Below are positions 32,604 to 41,497 of a DNA stretch of 64,000 nucleotides, piece by piece. Origin of the DNA: an uncultured Shewanella sp. (GTDB lineage Bacteria > Pseudomonadota > Gammaproteobacteria > Enterobacterales > Shewanellaceae); contig NZ_CANMIO010000010.1 of the NCBI RefSeq assembly GCF_947497935.1, forward strand, positions 1-64,000, read 5' to 3'. The position numbers and the translations under genes are program-made. The notes beneath the pieces are model-generated. The model was not told where the DNA came from and made no database searches. It saw nothing but the letters and a program-made list of their open reading frames with translations. Numbering within the stretch: the first letter of the stretch is position 1; the number at the start of each line of letters is the position of its first letter.

Positions 32604-33371
32604 CTATTCTAATTCCTGCATGTACTCGTCAAGTAACTCATCGTCGTCACTTTGAGGAATATCACCGTCATATACCTTGTAGTCCATGTGCTGAAAGTAT
32701 GCATCTTTCACGAAAGTATATGGGTCAAGCGCATTATCAACCAATCGTTCCTGATCGATTGCGGACGCTCGCGTATGCAAGTTTTTAAGACCCCATTTTA
32801 AGACTGACTGCCAGAATGTCAGCTCAGATAGTGGGAAGTATAGATCATCAACCCAGTCTGACGCGAGTTCACGAGTAACATAAGGGCCGAAGAAGGGGGC
32901 CATAAAATACGGGCCATTTGGCACACCATAATAACCAAGCACTTCATTGAAGGCATCTTGCTTACGAGTCATCCCCATCATCTCGGCAACATCAATCACT
33001 CCCAACAAGCCTAAGGTGGTATTGACCGTAAATCTGCCGCCCGCATTCGCGGCCCAGCCCCAATTGCCTTGTAATGTATTATTAACTAAAGTTGAAGGCT
33101 CTTCGAGGTTGAGTACAAAGTTATTAATGCCACTTTTTACTGGGTGAGGAATGTAATCATTATAGCCATGGGCAACTGGACGATAAAAATATCTGTCCAT
33201 AAACAGATAGTTAAAGTCCCACATCGCTCGGTTAAAGCCTTCTATCGGATCTCGTGGATCGTTATAGGTTACCGTTATTTGTTGCTCACCATCCGTAGTC
33301 GTATCTTCTGCAGCTTCAATTGAAGGCATTCCAAATATCGCCAGAGAAAGCACAATCCATTTAAACTTCAT
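32604..33371 (-). CDS. mlaA: MlaA/VacJ-family outer-membrane lipid-asymmetry protein
   Basis: 255 aa. The MlaA core is complete: DPIEGFNRAMWDFNYLFMDRYFYRPVAHGYNDYIP (39-73), FVLNLEEPSTLVNNTLQG, GGRFTVNTTLGLLGVIDVA, FNEVLGYYGVPNGPYFMAPFFGPYVTREL. MlaA works with porins and the MlaFEDBC system to pull mislocalised phospholipids out of the outer leaflet. The N-terminus is a signal peptide (MKFKWIVLSLAIFGMPSIEA) but contains no cysteine, so the lipobox expected of a VacJ lipoprotein is missing and cleavage by signal peptidase I after IEA is likely. The acidic C-terminal tail (SDDDELLDEYMQELE) is unusual. Confidence 0.92.
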   Translation of the reverse strand: MKFKWIVLSLAIFGMPSIEAAEDTTTDGEQQITVTYNDPRDPIEGFNRAMWDFNYLFMDRYFYRPVAHGYNDYIPHPVKSGINNFVLNLEEPSTLVNNTLQGNWGWAANAGGRFTVNTTLGLLGVIDVAEMMGMTRKQDAFNEVLGYYGVPNGPYFMAPFFGPYVTRELASDWVDDLYFPLSELTFWQSVLKWGLKNLHTRASAIDQERLVDNALDPYTFVKDAYFQHMDYKVYDGDIPQSDDDELLDEYMQELE

Positions 33372-33773
33372 AATTGTCTCTTTGAAAAGGAGTTCGTCTT
33401 ACTAGTCGTGCCTGTCCATTTCGACTCATCGACTAAATTCCACAGTATAAATATTCACTCATGGATCTCAACGACTTAATTGCTAATAGTCTGTTTCAAT
33501 TATATAAAAAGTGTAGATCTAACACCTTGTTCCCATACTCAGCTCTATAGGTATAACATAAAACAAAATTCTAACTAAAGTCGTACTGGTCTATGTCGAT
33601 ACAATGAATAAGACCACACTAAACCAAAATCGTATCTAGGCAGTCGAAAATCTCTGTTAATGCCTTTAAGGTGGCTAAGGATACTAAGTAAGGCAACAAG
33701 GTCAAACAAAAAATTGTGAACAAACATAACAAGACAGTTGTTTTAACTAATGTAAAAATATTAAGAGCCCATT
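33372..33773. other. Divergent intergenic region between mlaA and the FliK-like gene
   Basis: About 400 AT-rich bases between divergent genes. It should hold both promoters. No sigma-54 type GG-N10-GC site, strong hairpin, repeat-array module or small gene could be recognised. Confidence 0.55.
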
Positions 33774-35381
33774 TTGGATACTTTAACCAATATCACCACT
33801 ACGTCCAATCAATTAACAAACGGGTCTTTTACTAACGAAAAGGCTGTTAGCTCCCTAGTGCCAGTCAATTTACAGATGTCAAAATCAGGATTAAGCGTAA
33901 ACCTTTCTGGGCAAGTATATACGTTAAAAACTCCCCCTCAGTTATCTCTTCAGTCACTCAAACAGGCTCAGCACTTTGTTTTAAATATAGTGCAAATTAA
34001 CGGCGCTATAACGCAAAGCACTCTATTGGCCTTAGGTCAGGCACATAGTATCCCCTTACCTCAAGCCTTATTATCTGCAGTGAGCCATAACAAGCTTCAA
34101 GAAAGAAAATTACATCAACTTGCAAATCGTAGTAGTGGCTATCCGTTACCAACGGCTAAGATTAAGCATGAAGAGCTGGTTTTTAACACAGGATTCAGTA
34201 TTAAACTCGAGATACTGCACCTAATAAAACAAGGCGAGTATTCAGCATCGATTAAAAGCAAAAACAATCAACTTTTTCTTGAGCTCAACCCCATTCAATT
34301 AAAAGCTGAAGTCAATTTGATTTCGGCACTAGGCACTAACAAGCCACTGGCCGATAAAGTGAATAGTGAGGCTTCAGAAGCCTCAAGCCAGAAGTTAACT
34401 CAAAAGACAGACGTTAACTTCCAATATAGGCAACTATTCAAATCATTAGAAAGTATTACTACTGAAAACTTATCTCTTAAAAAAGAAGAGCTTAATCATA
34501 ACGACTGCGAAGAAGACGCCGCTCCTCTTCGTCCAGTAACACCTAGCCATCTATTAGCTGGAGCACTGGAAAAAGCTGGCGGATTACCTAGAAGTGCTTC
34601 TGCTATGCCACAGGCTAAAGAGACTCTTGCAACTGCATTGCTAAGATTTCTTCCTATGTTAAGCCCTGAGACATTAATTGAACTAAGCCAACCACAACGG
34701 CTTAAGCAAACGATCATAGGAACACTCAGCCACAGCCCCTCACCTAATGACTGGCTCAGCACACCGCTCAATAACCATATCAATACCATAAGTCTATTGT
34801 TTCAGTTGTTGTTAGGTAGAGCATCAGCGTCACAAATAACCCCGGAACTAGCCCTTAAGCTATCGATGTTGCAAGAACACCTAGGGCTTCCAGAGCCACT
34901 AGTAAAGCTAGTTGAGTCTTCAGCTTGCCACAGTTCAATCTCTAAGCTGTTAAGTAATCTCAGCCTTTATCAGCATGCCTCAAGTAAAAACGACCAAATG
35001 ATTAACTACTATTTTGCTGTTCCTTATTCAATCAATCATTATCAAGAACAATTAGAGGGGCATGTTCAAAAGGATAACTCGTCAAGTAGCGATAAAAACG
35101 ATATTTGGAGATTACAATTAAAGTTCAATTTAGCTAGCGGCCCCCTACTCATTAATGCTCAAGTGCTTAAACAGGTAAAATCTCAGGCCAGCTCGTCGCT
35201 TAAGCTAAACTTTTTATCTCGTAATGAAACCGTCATCAGTAAAATTGACCTTCTTAAGCCCGCACTGGCTAAGAAGTTAGAGGATATAGGTTTTAGACAA
35301 GTAACGGTTAATACGAAAAAAGACAGTGTCCCTGCAACTATTTTGCCGGGAGAGCACTACTTGGTGAAGCTCAATGTATAG
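33774..35381 (+). CDS. FliK-like hook-length-control domain protein (accessory)
   Basis: 535 aa starting at a TTG (33774) with AAGAG about 6 nt upstream; a stop codon three codons earlier in frame and the absence of an early ATG favour it. The next methionine is residue 35. The N-terminal half is S/Q/N-rich. The C-terminal part (about 440-535) reads DIWRLQLKFNLASGPLLINAQVL, LKLNFLSRNETVISKIDLLKPALAKKLEDIGFRQVTVNT, resembling the Flg_hook domain of FliK. It lies beside a small FlhB C-terminal-like gene, the partner expected for a FliK domain. Distinct from the genuine fliK at 55987-57558. Role uncertain. Confidence 0.65.
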   Translation: MDTLTNITTTSNQLTNGSFTNEKAVSSLVPVNLQMSKSGLSVNLSGQVYTLKTPPQLSLQSLKQAQHFVLNIVQINGAITQSTLLALGQAHSIPLPQALLSAVSHNKLQERKLHQLANRSSGYPLPTAKIKHEELVFNTGFSIKLEILHLIKQGEYSASIKSKNNQLFLELNPIQLKAEVNLISALGTNKPLADKVNSEASEASSQKLTQKTDVNFQYRQLFKSLESITTENLSLKKEELNHNDCEEDAAPLRPVTPSHLLAGALEKAGGLPRSASAMPQAKETLATALLRFLPMLSPETLIELSQPQRLKQTIIGTLSHSPSPNDWLSTPLNNHINTISLLFQLLLGRASASQITPELALKLSMLQEHLGLPEPLVKLVESSACHSSISKLLSNLSLYQHASSKNDQMINYYFAVPYSINHYQEQLEGHVQKDNSSSSDKNDIWRLQLKFNLASGPLLINAQVLKQVKSQASSSLKLNFLSRNETVISKIDLLKPALAKKLEDIGFRQVTVNTKKDSVPATILPGEHYLVKLNV

Positions 35382-35494
35382 TCACTTACTCATTATGATA
35401 AATAGCAGAAATTGATCTTATCGCATGGATATTTTGACTATTGCCGAGATCTCGTGACACCAATGACATTAGTTGCAACCAGAGGAGAGAACCG

Positions 35495-35803
35495 ATGACT
35501 GAGATAGAAAATCCTAGAAAGGCTGTTGCGCTCAGTTATCAGCGAGGCACCGCGCCAAAAGTCTCGGCTAAGGGGGAAGATAAACTCGCAGAGGAAATCA
35601 TCGCCTTGGCACAGCAAGCCGGGATCGCGATACATCAAGATGAGTACTTATGTGATTTTTTACAGCGCTTAGAAGTTGGTGATGAGATCCCAAGCGAGCT
35701 GTACTTACTCATCGCTGAACTCATCGCTTTTGTGTATATCCTAGACGGTAAATTTCCTGAAAAGTGGAACAATATGCATCAGAAGATTATGGAAGAGGCG
35801 TAA
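35495..35803 (+). CDS. FlhB C-terminal-like protein (FhlB/YlqH type export switch homologue)
   Basis: 102 aa from ATG 35495, which has a strong AGAGGAGAG ribosome-binding site. The protein matches only the cytoplasmic C-terminal part of FlhB downstream of the autocleavage site: RKAVALSYQRGTAPKVSAKGEDKLAEEIIALAQQAGI, LCDFLQRLEVGDEIPSELYLLIAELIAFVYIL. It has no membrane helices and no NPTH-type cleavage motif. Such stand-alone FlhB-CC homologues occur near flagellar genes in many bacteria and can partly replace the FlhB tail. A repeat array begins a few bases after the stop codon. Confidence 0.85.
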   Translation: MTEIENPRKAVALSYQRGTAPKVSAKGEDKLAEEIIALAQQAGIAIHQDEYLCDFLQRLEVGDEIPSELYLLIAELIAFVYILDGKFPEKWNNMHQKIMEEA

Positions 35804-36060
35804 GACTAAGAAGGACGCTGCGCTACTAGGTTAAAGCTAAGACCATACAAACTAAAGACGAACGGCCTACATTTAAAGAAGGTTCTAGGTTCTAGGAAAA
35901 GCAGGTTCTAGGTTAAAGCAAAGACGGATAAGCAGAACGGCCTGCGGCCTTACGGAACGCTTTGATTTATAAAAGGACGCAGTCCGCCCTAGCAGCGAAG
36001 CGTCCTCGAAGTGAGCTTGCGAATGCCCTAAAACCTCATAGTGAGCTTGCGAACGCCCTT
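35804..36060. repeat. Modular mini-hairpin array between the FlhB-like and DUF2802 genes
   Basis: Convergent gap. GACTAAGAAGGACGCTGCGC abuts the left stop codon. Then come GGTTAAAGCTAAGACC, GGTTCTAGGTTCTAGG, AACGGCCTGCGGCCTTACGG, GGACGCAGTCCGCCC, AGCGAAGCGTCC and GTGAGCTTGCGAATGCCC, ending with GTGAGCTTGCGAACGCCC against the stop codon of the DUF2802 gene. No terminator with a T tract is present, so the array is the only candidate 3'-end signal for both genes. Confidence 0.85.
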
Positions 36061-36465
36061 CTACTTACCATGCAAGCGGATCAGTAATTCGGCTTCGGCC
36101 TTAGGTAACTCACACTCTTCAATAAGCTCCTCAACACCGGCGCCCAAGGCAACCATCTTCATTGCGCGAGAATATAGCCTAGCCTGTGGATCTTGCTGGC
36201 TGCTCTCTTCGAACTTAGCATCTTGTTGTGCAAGCTTTTTCTCTAACTCCAACATACGACGTCCGACACCAATAGTGCCACTTCTAAGCTCTTGTAGTTC
36301 ACGCTTAACGGCTTCTCTTTGCTTATCGCCTTCTTTTACTAACACAGTCAACGCATCGACTTTCGCACGTAACTTGCCAGTTTGCTTTTGTAAGAACAGC
36401 ACTAAGCCAAGGCATGCAACAATAAACAATAAAGCTATGGCGATTAAAATTTCTTCGGCAATCAT
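36061..36465 (-). CDS. DUF2802 single-pass membrane protein of polar flagellar loci
   Basis: 134 aa. An N-terminal membrane helix (about 5-26, ILIAIALLFIVACLGLVLFLQ) is followed by a coiled coil (about 32-85) and a small C-terminal DUF2802 helix-turn-helix-like part (ARLYSRAMKMVALGAGVEELIEECELPKAEAELLIRLHGK). This family is found at the end of polar flagellar and chemotaxis clusters next to cheW. Its function is not established. Repeat arrays lie on both sides, which may separate it from the cheW transcript. Confidence 0.8.
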   Translation of the reverse strand: MIAEEILIAIALLFIVACLGLVLFLQKQTGKLRAKVDALTVLVKEGDKQREAVKRELQELRSGTIGVGRRMLELEKKLAQQDAKFEESSQQDPQARLYSRAMKMVALGAGVEELIEECELPKAEAELLIRLHGK

Positions 36466-36486
36466 GAGTGACTCTTTTTATAAAAA

Positions 36487-36740
36487 TATCTAAGAAGGAC
36501 GCTGCGCAGCTAGAGTGTGACTGCGTCACTTCGAGTGCGTCGCCTTGCGACTTCTAGATCCTAGGTTAAAGCTAAGACGACACAAACTAAAGACAATCCT
36601 AGGCCCTAGGTTCGAGGCCCTAGGAAAAGCAGGTTCTAGGTTCTAGGACCTAGAAGCGAAGCGTCCTAGCAGTGAGCCTGCGAACGCCCTAGCAGGACGA
36701 AGTCCGCCCTATAAGCGAACGCCCTAAGATCTTCTGTTAA
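36487..36740. repeat. Modular mini-hairpin array between the DUF2802 gene and cheW
   Basis: Modules AGAAGGACGCTGCGCAGC, AGAGTGTGACTGCGTCAC, GCGTCGCCTTGCGAC, AGCTAAGACGACAC, CCTAGGTTCGAGGCCCTAGG, AGAAGCGAAGCGTCC, GTGAGCCTGCGAACGCCC and GGACGAAGTCCGCCC appear in series. The array fills the whole gap in what would otherwise be a continuous minus-strand operon. Confidence 0.85.
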
Positions 36741-36741
36741 A

Positions 36742-37233
36742 TTAGATCTGCGTTAGTTCCATCCACTCTTCATCTGAAAGTAACTTATCTAAATCAACCA
36801 AAATCAATAATTCACCATCTCGATTACTAACACCTTGGATAAACTTGGCGCTCTCTTCAGTTCCCACGTTAGGTGCATTGTCAATTTCTGAACCACGCAG
36901 GTAAACAACTTCTGCCACACTATCGACTAGAATACCGATCACCTGCTTTTCAGCTTCAATAATCACAATACGTGTCGAGTCATTAACATCAGCTGAAGCT
37001 AAGCCAAAGCGTGAGCGAGTATCAATAACTGTCACTACGTTGCCACGTAAGTTAATAATACCTAAAACATAATGAGGCGCACCAGGTACTGGCGCTATCT
37101 CGGTATAACGTAGCACTTCTTGTACCTGCATGACGTTAATACCATATGTTTCGTTATCCAGCTTAAATGTTACCCACTGTAAAACTGCGTCTTCGGTTCC
37201 CGCTGCTACGGCTACACTGTTTGAACTTGTCAT
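36742..37233 (-). CDS. cheW: Chemotaxis adaptor protein CheW
   Basis: 163 aa from ATG 37233, with TGAGG 5 nt upstream. Single CheW/SH3-like domain: VTFKLDNETYGINVMQVQEVLRY, VPGAPHYVLGIINLRGNVVTVIDTRSRFGL, RIVIIEAEKQVIGILVDSVAEVVYL, FIQGVSNRDGELLILVDLDKLL. It bridges chemoreceptors and CheA in the polar array. The gene is about 470 nt downstream of parP, an unusually long gap for this cluster, so it may have its own promoter. Confidence 0.93.
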   Translation of the reverse strand: MTSSNSVAVAAGTEDAVLQWVTFKLDNETYGINVMQVQEVLRYTEIAPVPGAPHYVLGIINLRGNVVTVIDTRSRFGLASADVNDSTRIVIIEAEKQVIGILVDSVAEVVYLRGSEIDNAPNVGTEESAKFIQGVSNRDGELLILVDLDKLLSDEEWMELTQI

Positions 37234-37700
37234 AATCGCCTCAATCAATAGCTCTGCAGCTATATTTCTAAACTATTTGTGAATACTGATACCAATAAAA
37301 CTAATTATTTAACTAACCGTCTAACTGTATTTAATTGCATCTAACTCCTCCTAACTGTCTAAAATCAACGCCTATATGTCGCTTAGTAAGCAAGTTGCGT
37401 AAAATTTTACAATTAGAATAGGTAGTTAACCCAACATCATGTATAGACTATTTTTACCTGTTAATAAATAAACCTATTATCTATGATTGCTAGTAATGCT
37501 CATTAGCCATTGCATGGTGCAAAGCGTTACTTTTTCGCTTTCAACCCAATGACCTTAGAGCTTTGTTATATGTATCGGCAGCTAAATGGCACTCTTTAAC
37601 CCAACACATCACATATCAAGACTCAGCTAACTAGCCACTGTTGGCAGACTATATTATTTCTCTACACTCGCGCTTATATGAGTGCTCCGGTATGAGCGCA
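37234..37700. other. Gap between parP and cheW with phased CTAACT boxes
   Basis: About 470 bp without a gene. CTAACT occurs at 37321, 37341 and 37351 (spacings 20 and 10 bp), with TTAACT at 37309. This places identical hexamers on one face of the helix about 90-110 bp upstream of cheW. No terminator with a clear T tract was found after parP, and no hairpin-array modules occur. The rest shows no recognisable element. Confidence 0.5.
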
Positions 37701-38627
37701 CTAGGTGAGCGCGTCTTGGCAACCTAAGCCCGAGCCTAACAATTGAACCAAGGCATCAACATTTAAAATGCCGCACATCTGCTCTTTTACCACCCCAGCT
37801 AGCCACGGGCGCTTGCCTGCTTGTCTGCGCCAATTAATTTCAGATTTTTTAATGGTTATCGTATCGACTAACGACTCACAGCCAAGGCCCCAGGCGCTAT
37901 CTTTAAGTACGACAACGTATTGATAATTCACTTTCTGAGCTAACTGCTGATCATATTTCTCAGGCATCACCCAAGCGCAGGTATCGACAACATTAAGTTG
38001 TGCCTCGCGATGCTGCTGTACGCCCATATACCAATCAGGCCGTCCCATGAGTCGAGTGATCTTGTCTAAATTAACGATCCCGCCAAGACTAACTAAAGGC
38101 ACTGCGAGTGTTAAACCTGCAACCTTGAAAAAAAGCACCTGAAACTCTTCATCGAGTTGTTCTAATAGCGTTTGAGTCGATACTAACGCCTCTTGTTTAG
38201 ACTGTACGCCTGTTATCGATGCACTTGCTTGTAATGCTGAATCAACGTCTAAATCATCGAGAGGTGAATCTTCTAGCTGTGTAATTGTATCTTGCTGAAC
38301 TTTTTCCTGAGCTTTTGCCTGAGTTTCTGGGTGTGTCAGAGCAGCCACTTTTACTGCAACGGGTTCGTTTACTTCGGCAGCCACTGGTTGTGCATGAGCA
38401 ACGGCTATTTCTGAATTCGTAACCGTCTGTGCGACTTGCTGGCTTCCACTCTGTTTAGCCCGTGTAAATAGTAACTCCAGAGACTGACGACTAAAACTTG
38501 AGTCAACCTCTAACGTTTCAGATAAATGAGTGTCTTTTAACGACTCATTTTTCACTGATTCTGTTTCGGGCTCATTGAGCAACAACGAAAAATAATCACA
38601 TACCGCATCATCAACTGATTTTGACAT
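37701..38627 (-). CDS. parP: ParP-type CheW-domain protein (polar array localisation)
   Basis: 308 aa. A variable Q/E/V-rich N-terminal region (1-155) precedes a CheW-like domain: FQVLFFKVAGLTLAVPLVSLGGIVNL, DWYMGVQQHREAQLNVVDTCAWVMP, QYVVVLKDSAWGLGCESLVDTITI, RPWLAGVVKEQMCGILNVDALVQLL. In Vibrio, ParP couples the ParA-like ParC to CheA and receptors at the cell pole. It overlaps the ParA-family gene by 17 nt, supporting that assignment. Confidence 0.85.
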   Translation of the reverse strand: MSKSVDDAVCDYFSLLLNEPETESVKNESLKDTHLSETLEVDSSFSRQSLELLFTRAKQSGSQQVAQTVTNSEIAVAHAQPVAAEVNEPVAVKVAALTHPETQAKAQEKVQQDTITQLEDSPLDDLDVDSALQASASITGVQSKQEALVSTQTLLEQLDEEFQVLFFKVAGLTLAVPLVSLGGIVNLDKITRLMGRPDWYMGVQQHREAQLNVVDTCAWVMPEKYDQQLAQKVNYQYVVVLKDSAWGLGCESLVDTITIKKSEINWRRQAGKRPWLAGVVKEQMCGILNVDALVQLLGSGLGCQDALT

Positions 38628-39402
38628 GGGATAAGTCCTTCGCGAGTAAATAATCTAGCAATCTATTGTAAGCCTTCACGCCACGGCTATTTGGGGCATA
38701 ATGGGAAGCGGGTAAATGACTCAAGCTTGCATCTCTAAATTTGGTATCGACAGGGATCACGTCCTGCCACAGCTCATCAATGTAATCTTCATTCAGTTGC
38801 AACAAAGCGGCGGAGGCCGCGCGAGTGCGTTTATCAAACATGGTTGGCACTATGGTGTAACTGTATTTCATTTTTTTTGAGCGTCCCATCAACAGCATGG
38901 TTTTTACCATACGGTCTAAGCCTTTTATGGCCAGGAACTCGGTTTGAACGGGTACGATAATATGCTCACTTGCGGCTAATGCGTTCACCATCAACACACC
39001 GAGTACTGGAGGACAATCAATCAGCACGATATCGTACTGTCCCTCGATGAGTTTTAGGGCTCTTTTTAAGATAAGCCCCATCCCCTCTTCGTGACCAAGA
39101 CTGCGATCTAATGTCGCCAAAGCCATGGTGGAGGGGATCAGATCTAACCCTTGCACATTCGTCGGTACAATATGGGTTTGAACCATCTCTCGGGTCAGAT
39201 TCTTGTGAGATAAAAATAGATCGTAGAGAGAGCAAGGTAATTGCTCGCTGTCTATGCCTAAGTAATAACCAAGGGATGCATGAGGATCGGTATCAATCAT
39301 TAATACTCGTTGGCCACGTTTTACAAACGCACCAGCAAGACTGGCAACAGTTGTTGTTTTACCCACTCCGCCTTTTTGGTTTGCTATGGTCCAGATCTTC
39401 AA
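38611..39402 (-). CDS. parC: ParC-type ParA-family ATPase for chemotaxis array positioning
   Basis: 263 aa MinD/ParA-type ATPase. The deviant Walker A is KGGVGKTT (10-17), followed by MIDTDPHASLGYYLG and VLIDCPPVLGVLMVNALAA (Walker B region). It is linked to parP and cheW rather than a parB, so it belongs to the chemosensory-array partitioning system of polarly flagellated gammaproteobacteria, not to chromosome segregation. Note that the symbol parC is shared with topoisomerase IV subunit A, which this is not. Confidence 0.85.
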   Translation of the reverse strand: MKIWTIANQKGGVGKTTTVASLAGAFVKRGQRVLMIDTDPHASLGYYLGIDSEQLPCSLYDLFLSHKNLTREMVQTHIVPTNVQGLDLIPSTMALATLDRSLGHEEGMGLILKRALKLIEGQYDIVLIDCPPVLGVLMVNALAASEHIIVPVQTEFLAIKGLDRMVKTMLLMGRSKKMKYSYTIVPTMFDKRTRAASAALLQLNEDYIDELWQDVIPVDTKFRDASLSHLPASHYAPNSRGVKAYNRLLDYLLAKDLSHVKIS

Positions 39403-39530
39403 GAAATACCCTTAGATTTATTAAGCTAATAAAATACGAATACACTCAACCAGCTATCAATTCAATGTTAAATCAGCGGTCTAGGCAGGGCTGAATGATA
39501 TACCCGTTCACAATTGAGCTAGAAGCATAA

Positions 39531-40229
39531 TTACTTTTCAGGCTCTCTAGTTGTTACCCTGATCCCACCATGAGGTAAACTGATAAGCTTTACCCCGTCT
39601 GCCGACTCGCTCAAAGTGACGGCTTGCTTAGCTACACGTTTGCCGCTAAAAGCTGTATCTTTCACTTGTGAAGGAGAATGACGTTCTTCAGTCTTATCCA
39701 TTAACTCTGCAGCGATATACGGCTCCTGCAATAAAGCGACAGTTTGTTGCTGCTCAGTTTTCGCTGTCGCGCCATTTGAAGCCTGTTCATTGTCTTTCTC
39801 AGAAAGAGCTTTAACTTTTATAGCTTCTTGGCGACTGACACTTTCACTTTTCAGTTTTTCAACGATTAACTCACTCGGTTGAGAACTAGCCGACTGGCCT
39901 AATGATTGCAGCATCGCTCCTGGGCCGATAGGCAAAACGGTAGATTCACCTTGAGTAGCCTTATCGACAAAAGTGCTCACAAAATGCGGATTTTCAGCCA
40001 TCCAAATCGCCATCACTTCCGCTTGTTCATCCGGTACCATGAGTAGTACTTGGCTGCTTTTAAGCTTTTGAACTTCGCTAGATAACAACTTATTTTTATG
40101 TTGCGATTCAAAATAGAGTGAGCCGAACGTAAAAGACGCAATACTTAGCAAAAAGAGTAACAGCAACGACAAGGTATTGATTTCGCCCCGTTGCAGAATG
40201 TCACTCTGTCTCATAACAGCCTTAGCCAT
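39531..40229 (-). CDS. Single-pass membrane protein of the chemotaxis cluster, function unknown
   Basis: 232 aa. A short basic cytoplasmic start, one membrane helix (about 18-40, [24 protein letters not shown]), a coiled-coil-like stretch ([15 protein letters not shown]), a conserved-looking segment [24 protein letters not shown], and a long low-complexity S/E/K/Q-rich tail. I do not recognise a domain. The gene overlaps the cheB stop by 8 nt, so it is translationally coupled to chemotaxis genes. It may be a periplasmic anchor or array-associated factor, but that is conjecture. Confidence 0.75.
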   Translation of the reverse strand: MAKAVMRQSDILQRGEINTLSLLLLFLLSIASFTFGSLYFESQHKNKLLSSEVQKLKSSQVLLMVPDEQAEVMAIWMAENPHFVSTFVDKATQGESTVLPIGPGAMLQSLGQSASSQPSELIVEKLKSESVSRQEAIKVKALSEKDNEQASNGATAKTEQQQTVALLQEPYIAAELMDKTEERHSPSQVKDTAFSGKRVAKQAVTLSESADGVKLISLPHGGIRVTTREPEK

Positions 40230-41403
40230 TAATCGTCTCTTTTATAATAGATTCCGCCATATGTTCTAAGGCTATCGATTTCGTTGCAATCCCCGCAGAC
40301 GCTACCGCTTGTGGCATACCGTAAACCACACAGCTGGCCTCATCTTGCGCCCAAATGGTCGCGCCAATACTCTTTAGCATTCTTGCACCTTCGCGGCCAT
40401 CGGCTCCCATACCTGTGAGTACTACGGCTAACACATCTCCACCAATCACCTTCGAAGCCGAGGCAAAAGTAATATCGACGCAAGGCTTGTAGTTCATGTC
40501 AGCCTTACCAGCAATCACCTTAATTCTGCCATAGGCTCCGCCTCGCTCTAGCATCATCTGCATGCCTCCGGGGGCAAGGTATGCACAACCCGGTCTTAAC
40601 TGATCTCCACTCACAGCCTCTTTTACTTCAATCTTGCACAAGCCATTCAGCCGTGTTGCAAACGTAGGCGTAAAGGCCGCAGGCATATGCTGAATAAGCA
40701 AAATAGGATGTGGGTAATTAGCGGGGAATTGAGTCAATACCTTTTGTAATGCCACAGGCCCACCTGTGGAGGTACCGATGAGTAATGCTTTGTATTTTTT
40801 TCCACTACTACGGGTCACAACACTGGAGCGACTCGCGGGTATATCGCTAGCGGCGAGCGAATGACCGCTTGTTGCGGGTGCATTAACGGCTGCTCGAGAG
40901 AAACTGGCGACAGGGCGAGCTCTGTCTGTAACAGCTTGAGATCTTTCATTAGCCGAAAGCGCTCTATCGTTACTCGACAATGTTCGAGCTATGGGTCTAA
41001 ACAAGCGACGGCGACCTAATGCTCGAATACGTTGTTGTAACAGCGCTATGGCGTCGTCTTTATTACTCGCGATATCTTCAAAGCGTTTTGGTAAGAAATC
41101 TAAAGCCCCAGCATCCAACGCTTCTAGCGTCGCCTTAGCGCCATCGTGCGTCAATGATGAAAACATCAAGATTGGAATTGGCTTACTCGCCATGATCTCT
41201 TTAACCGCAGTGATCCCATCCATGACTGGCATTTCGATGTCCATGGTGATCACATTTGGATTCAGCTCAGCAGCCATCTTGACTGCCTCTGCACCATTAC
41301 AGGCAGTTCCCACCACCTCAAGTTCAGAGTCTTGATTCACTATTTCACTAACACGTCGTCTAAAAAAACTCGAATCATCAACGACTAAAACTTTAATGCC
41401 CAT
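40222..41403 (-). CDS. cheB: Chemotaxis response regulator protein-glutamate methylesterase CheB
   Basis: 393 aa. Receiver domain with D10 and phosphoacceptor D55 ([12 protein letters not shown]); an S/A/R-rich linker (about 140-200) longer than in enteric CheB; a C-terminal methylesterase domain with the serine in [11 protein letters not shown], histidine in LLIQHMP, and the aspartate in [11 protein letters not shown]. It demethylates or deamidates receptors during adaptation. ATG 41403 has an AGGGAT-type site upstream. An intrinsic-terminator-like hairpin separates it from cheA. Confidence 0.95.
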   Translation of the reverse strand: MGIKVLVVDDSSFFRRRVSEIVNQDSELEVVGTACNGAEAVKMAAELNPNVITMDIEMPVMDGITAVKEIMASKPIPILMFSSLTHDGAKATLEALDAGALDFLPKRFEDIASNKDDAIALLQQRIRALGRRRLFRPIARTLSSNDRALSANERSQAVTDRARPVASFSRAAVNAPATSGHSLAASDIPASRSSVVTRSSGKKYKALLIGTSTGGPVALQKVLTQFPANYPHPILLIQHMPAAFTPTFATRLNGLCKIEVKEAVSGDQLRPGCAYLAPGGMQMMLERGGAYGRIKVIAGKADMNYKPCVDITFASASKVIGGDVLAVVLTGMGADGREGARMLKSIGATIWAQDEASCVVYGMPQAVASAGIATKSIALEHMAESIIKETING

Positions 41404-41447
41404 TTAAATCCCTATACCGCACCACTGGCTCATTCAATGCTGTATGT

Positions 41448-41483
41448 AAAAAAGGGAACAACAAAGCGACGCCTGTTATTCCC
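41448..41483 (-). terminator. Intrinsic terminator-like hairpin between cheA and cheB
   Basis: The minus strand reads GGGAATAACA, a 10-nt loop, TGTTGTTCCC and then six T. That is a 10-bp stem with one G-T wobble followed by a U tract. It stands in the middle of the che operon, so it may act as an attenuator that lowers cheB and downstream expression relative to cheA. Confidence 0.75.
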
Positions 41484-41497
41484 TATGCTAACCAAGG

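Noticed and set aside
38611..39402. Chromosome or plasmid partition ParA, possible plasmid segment
   Set aside because: No parB or parS is near and the gene overlaps the CheW-domain parP, which fits chemosensory-array positioning.
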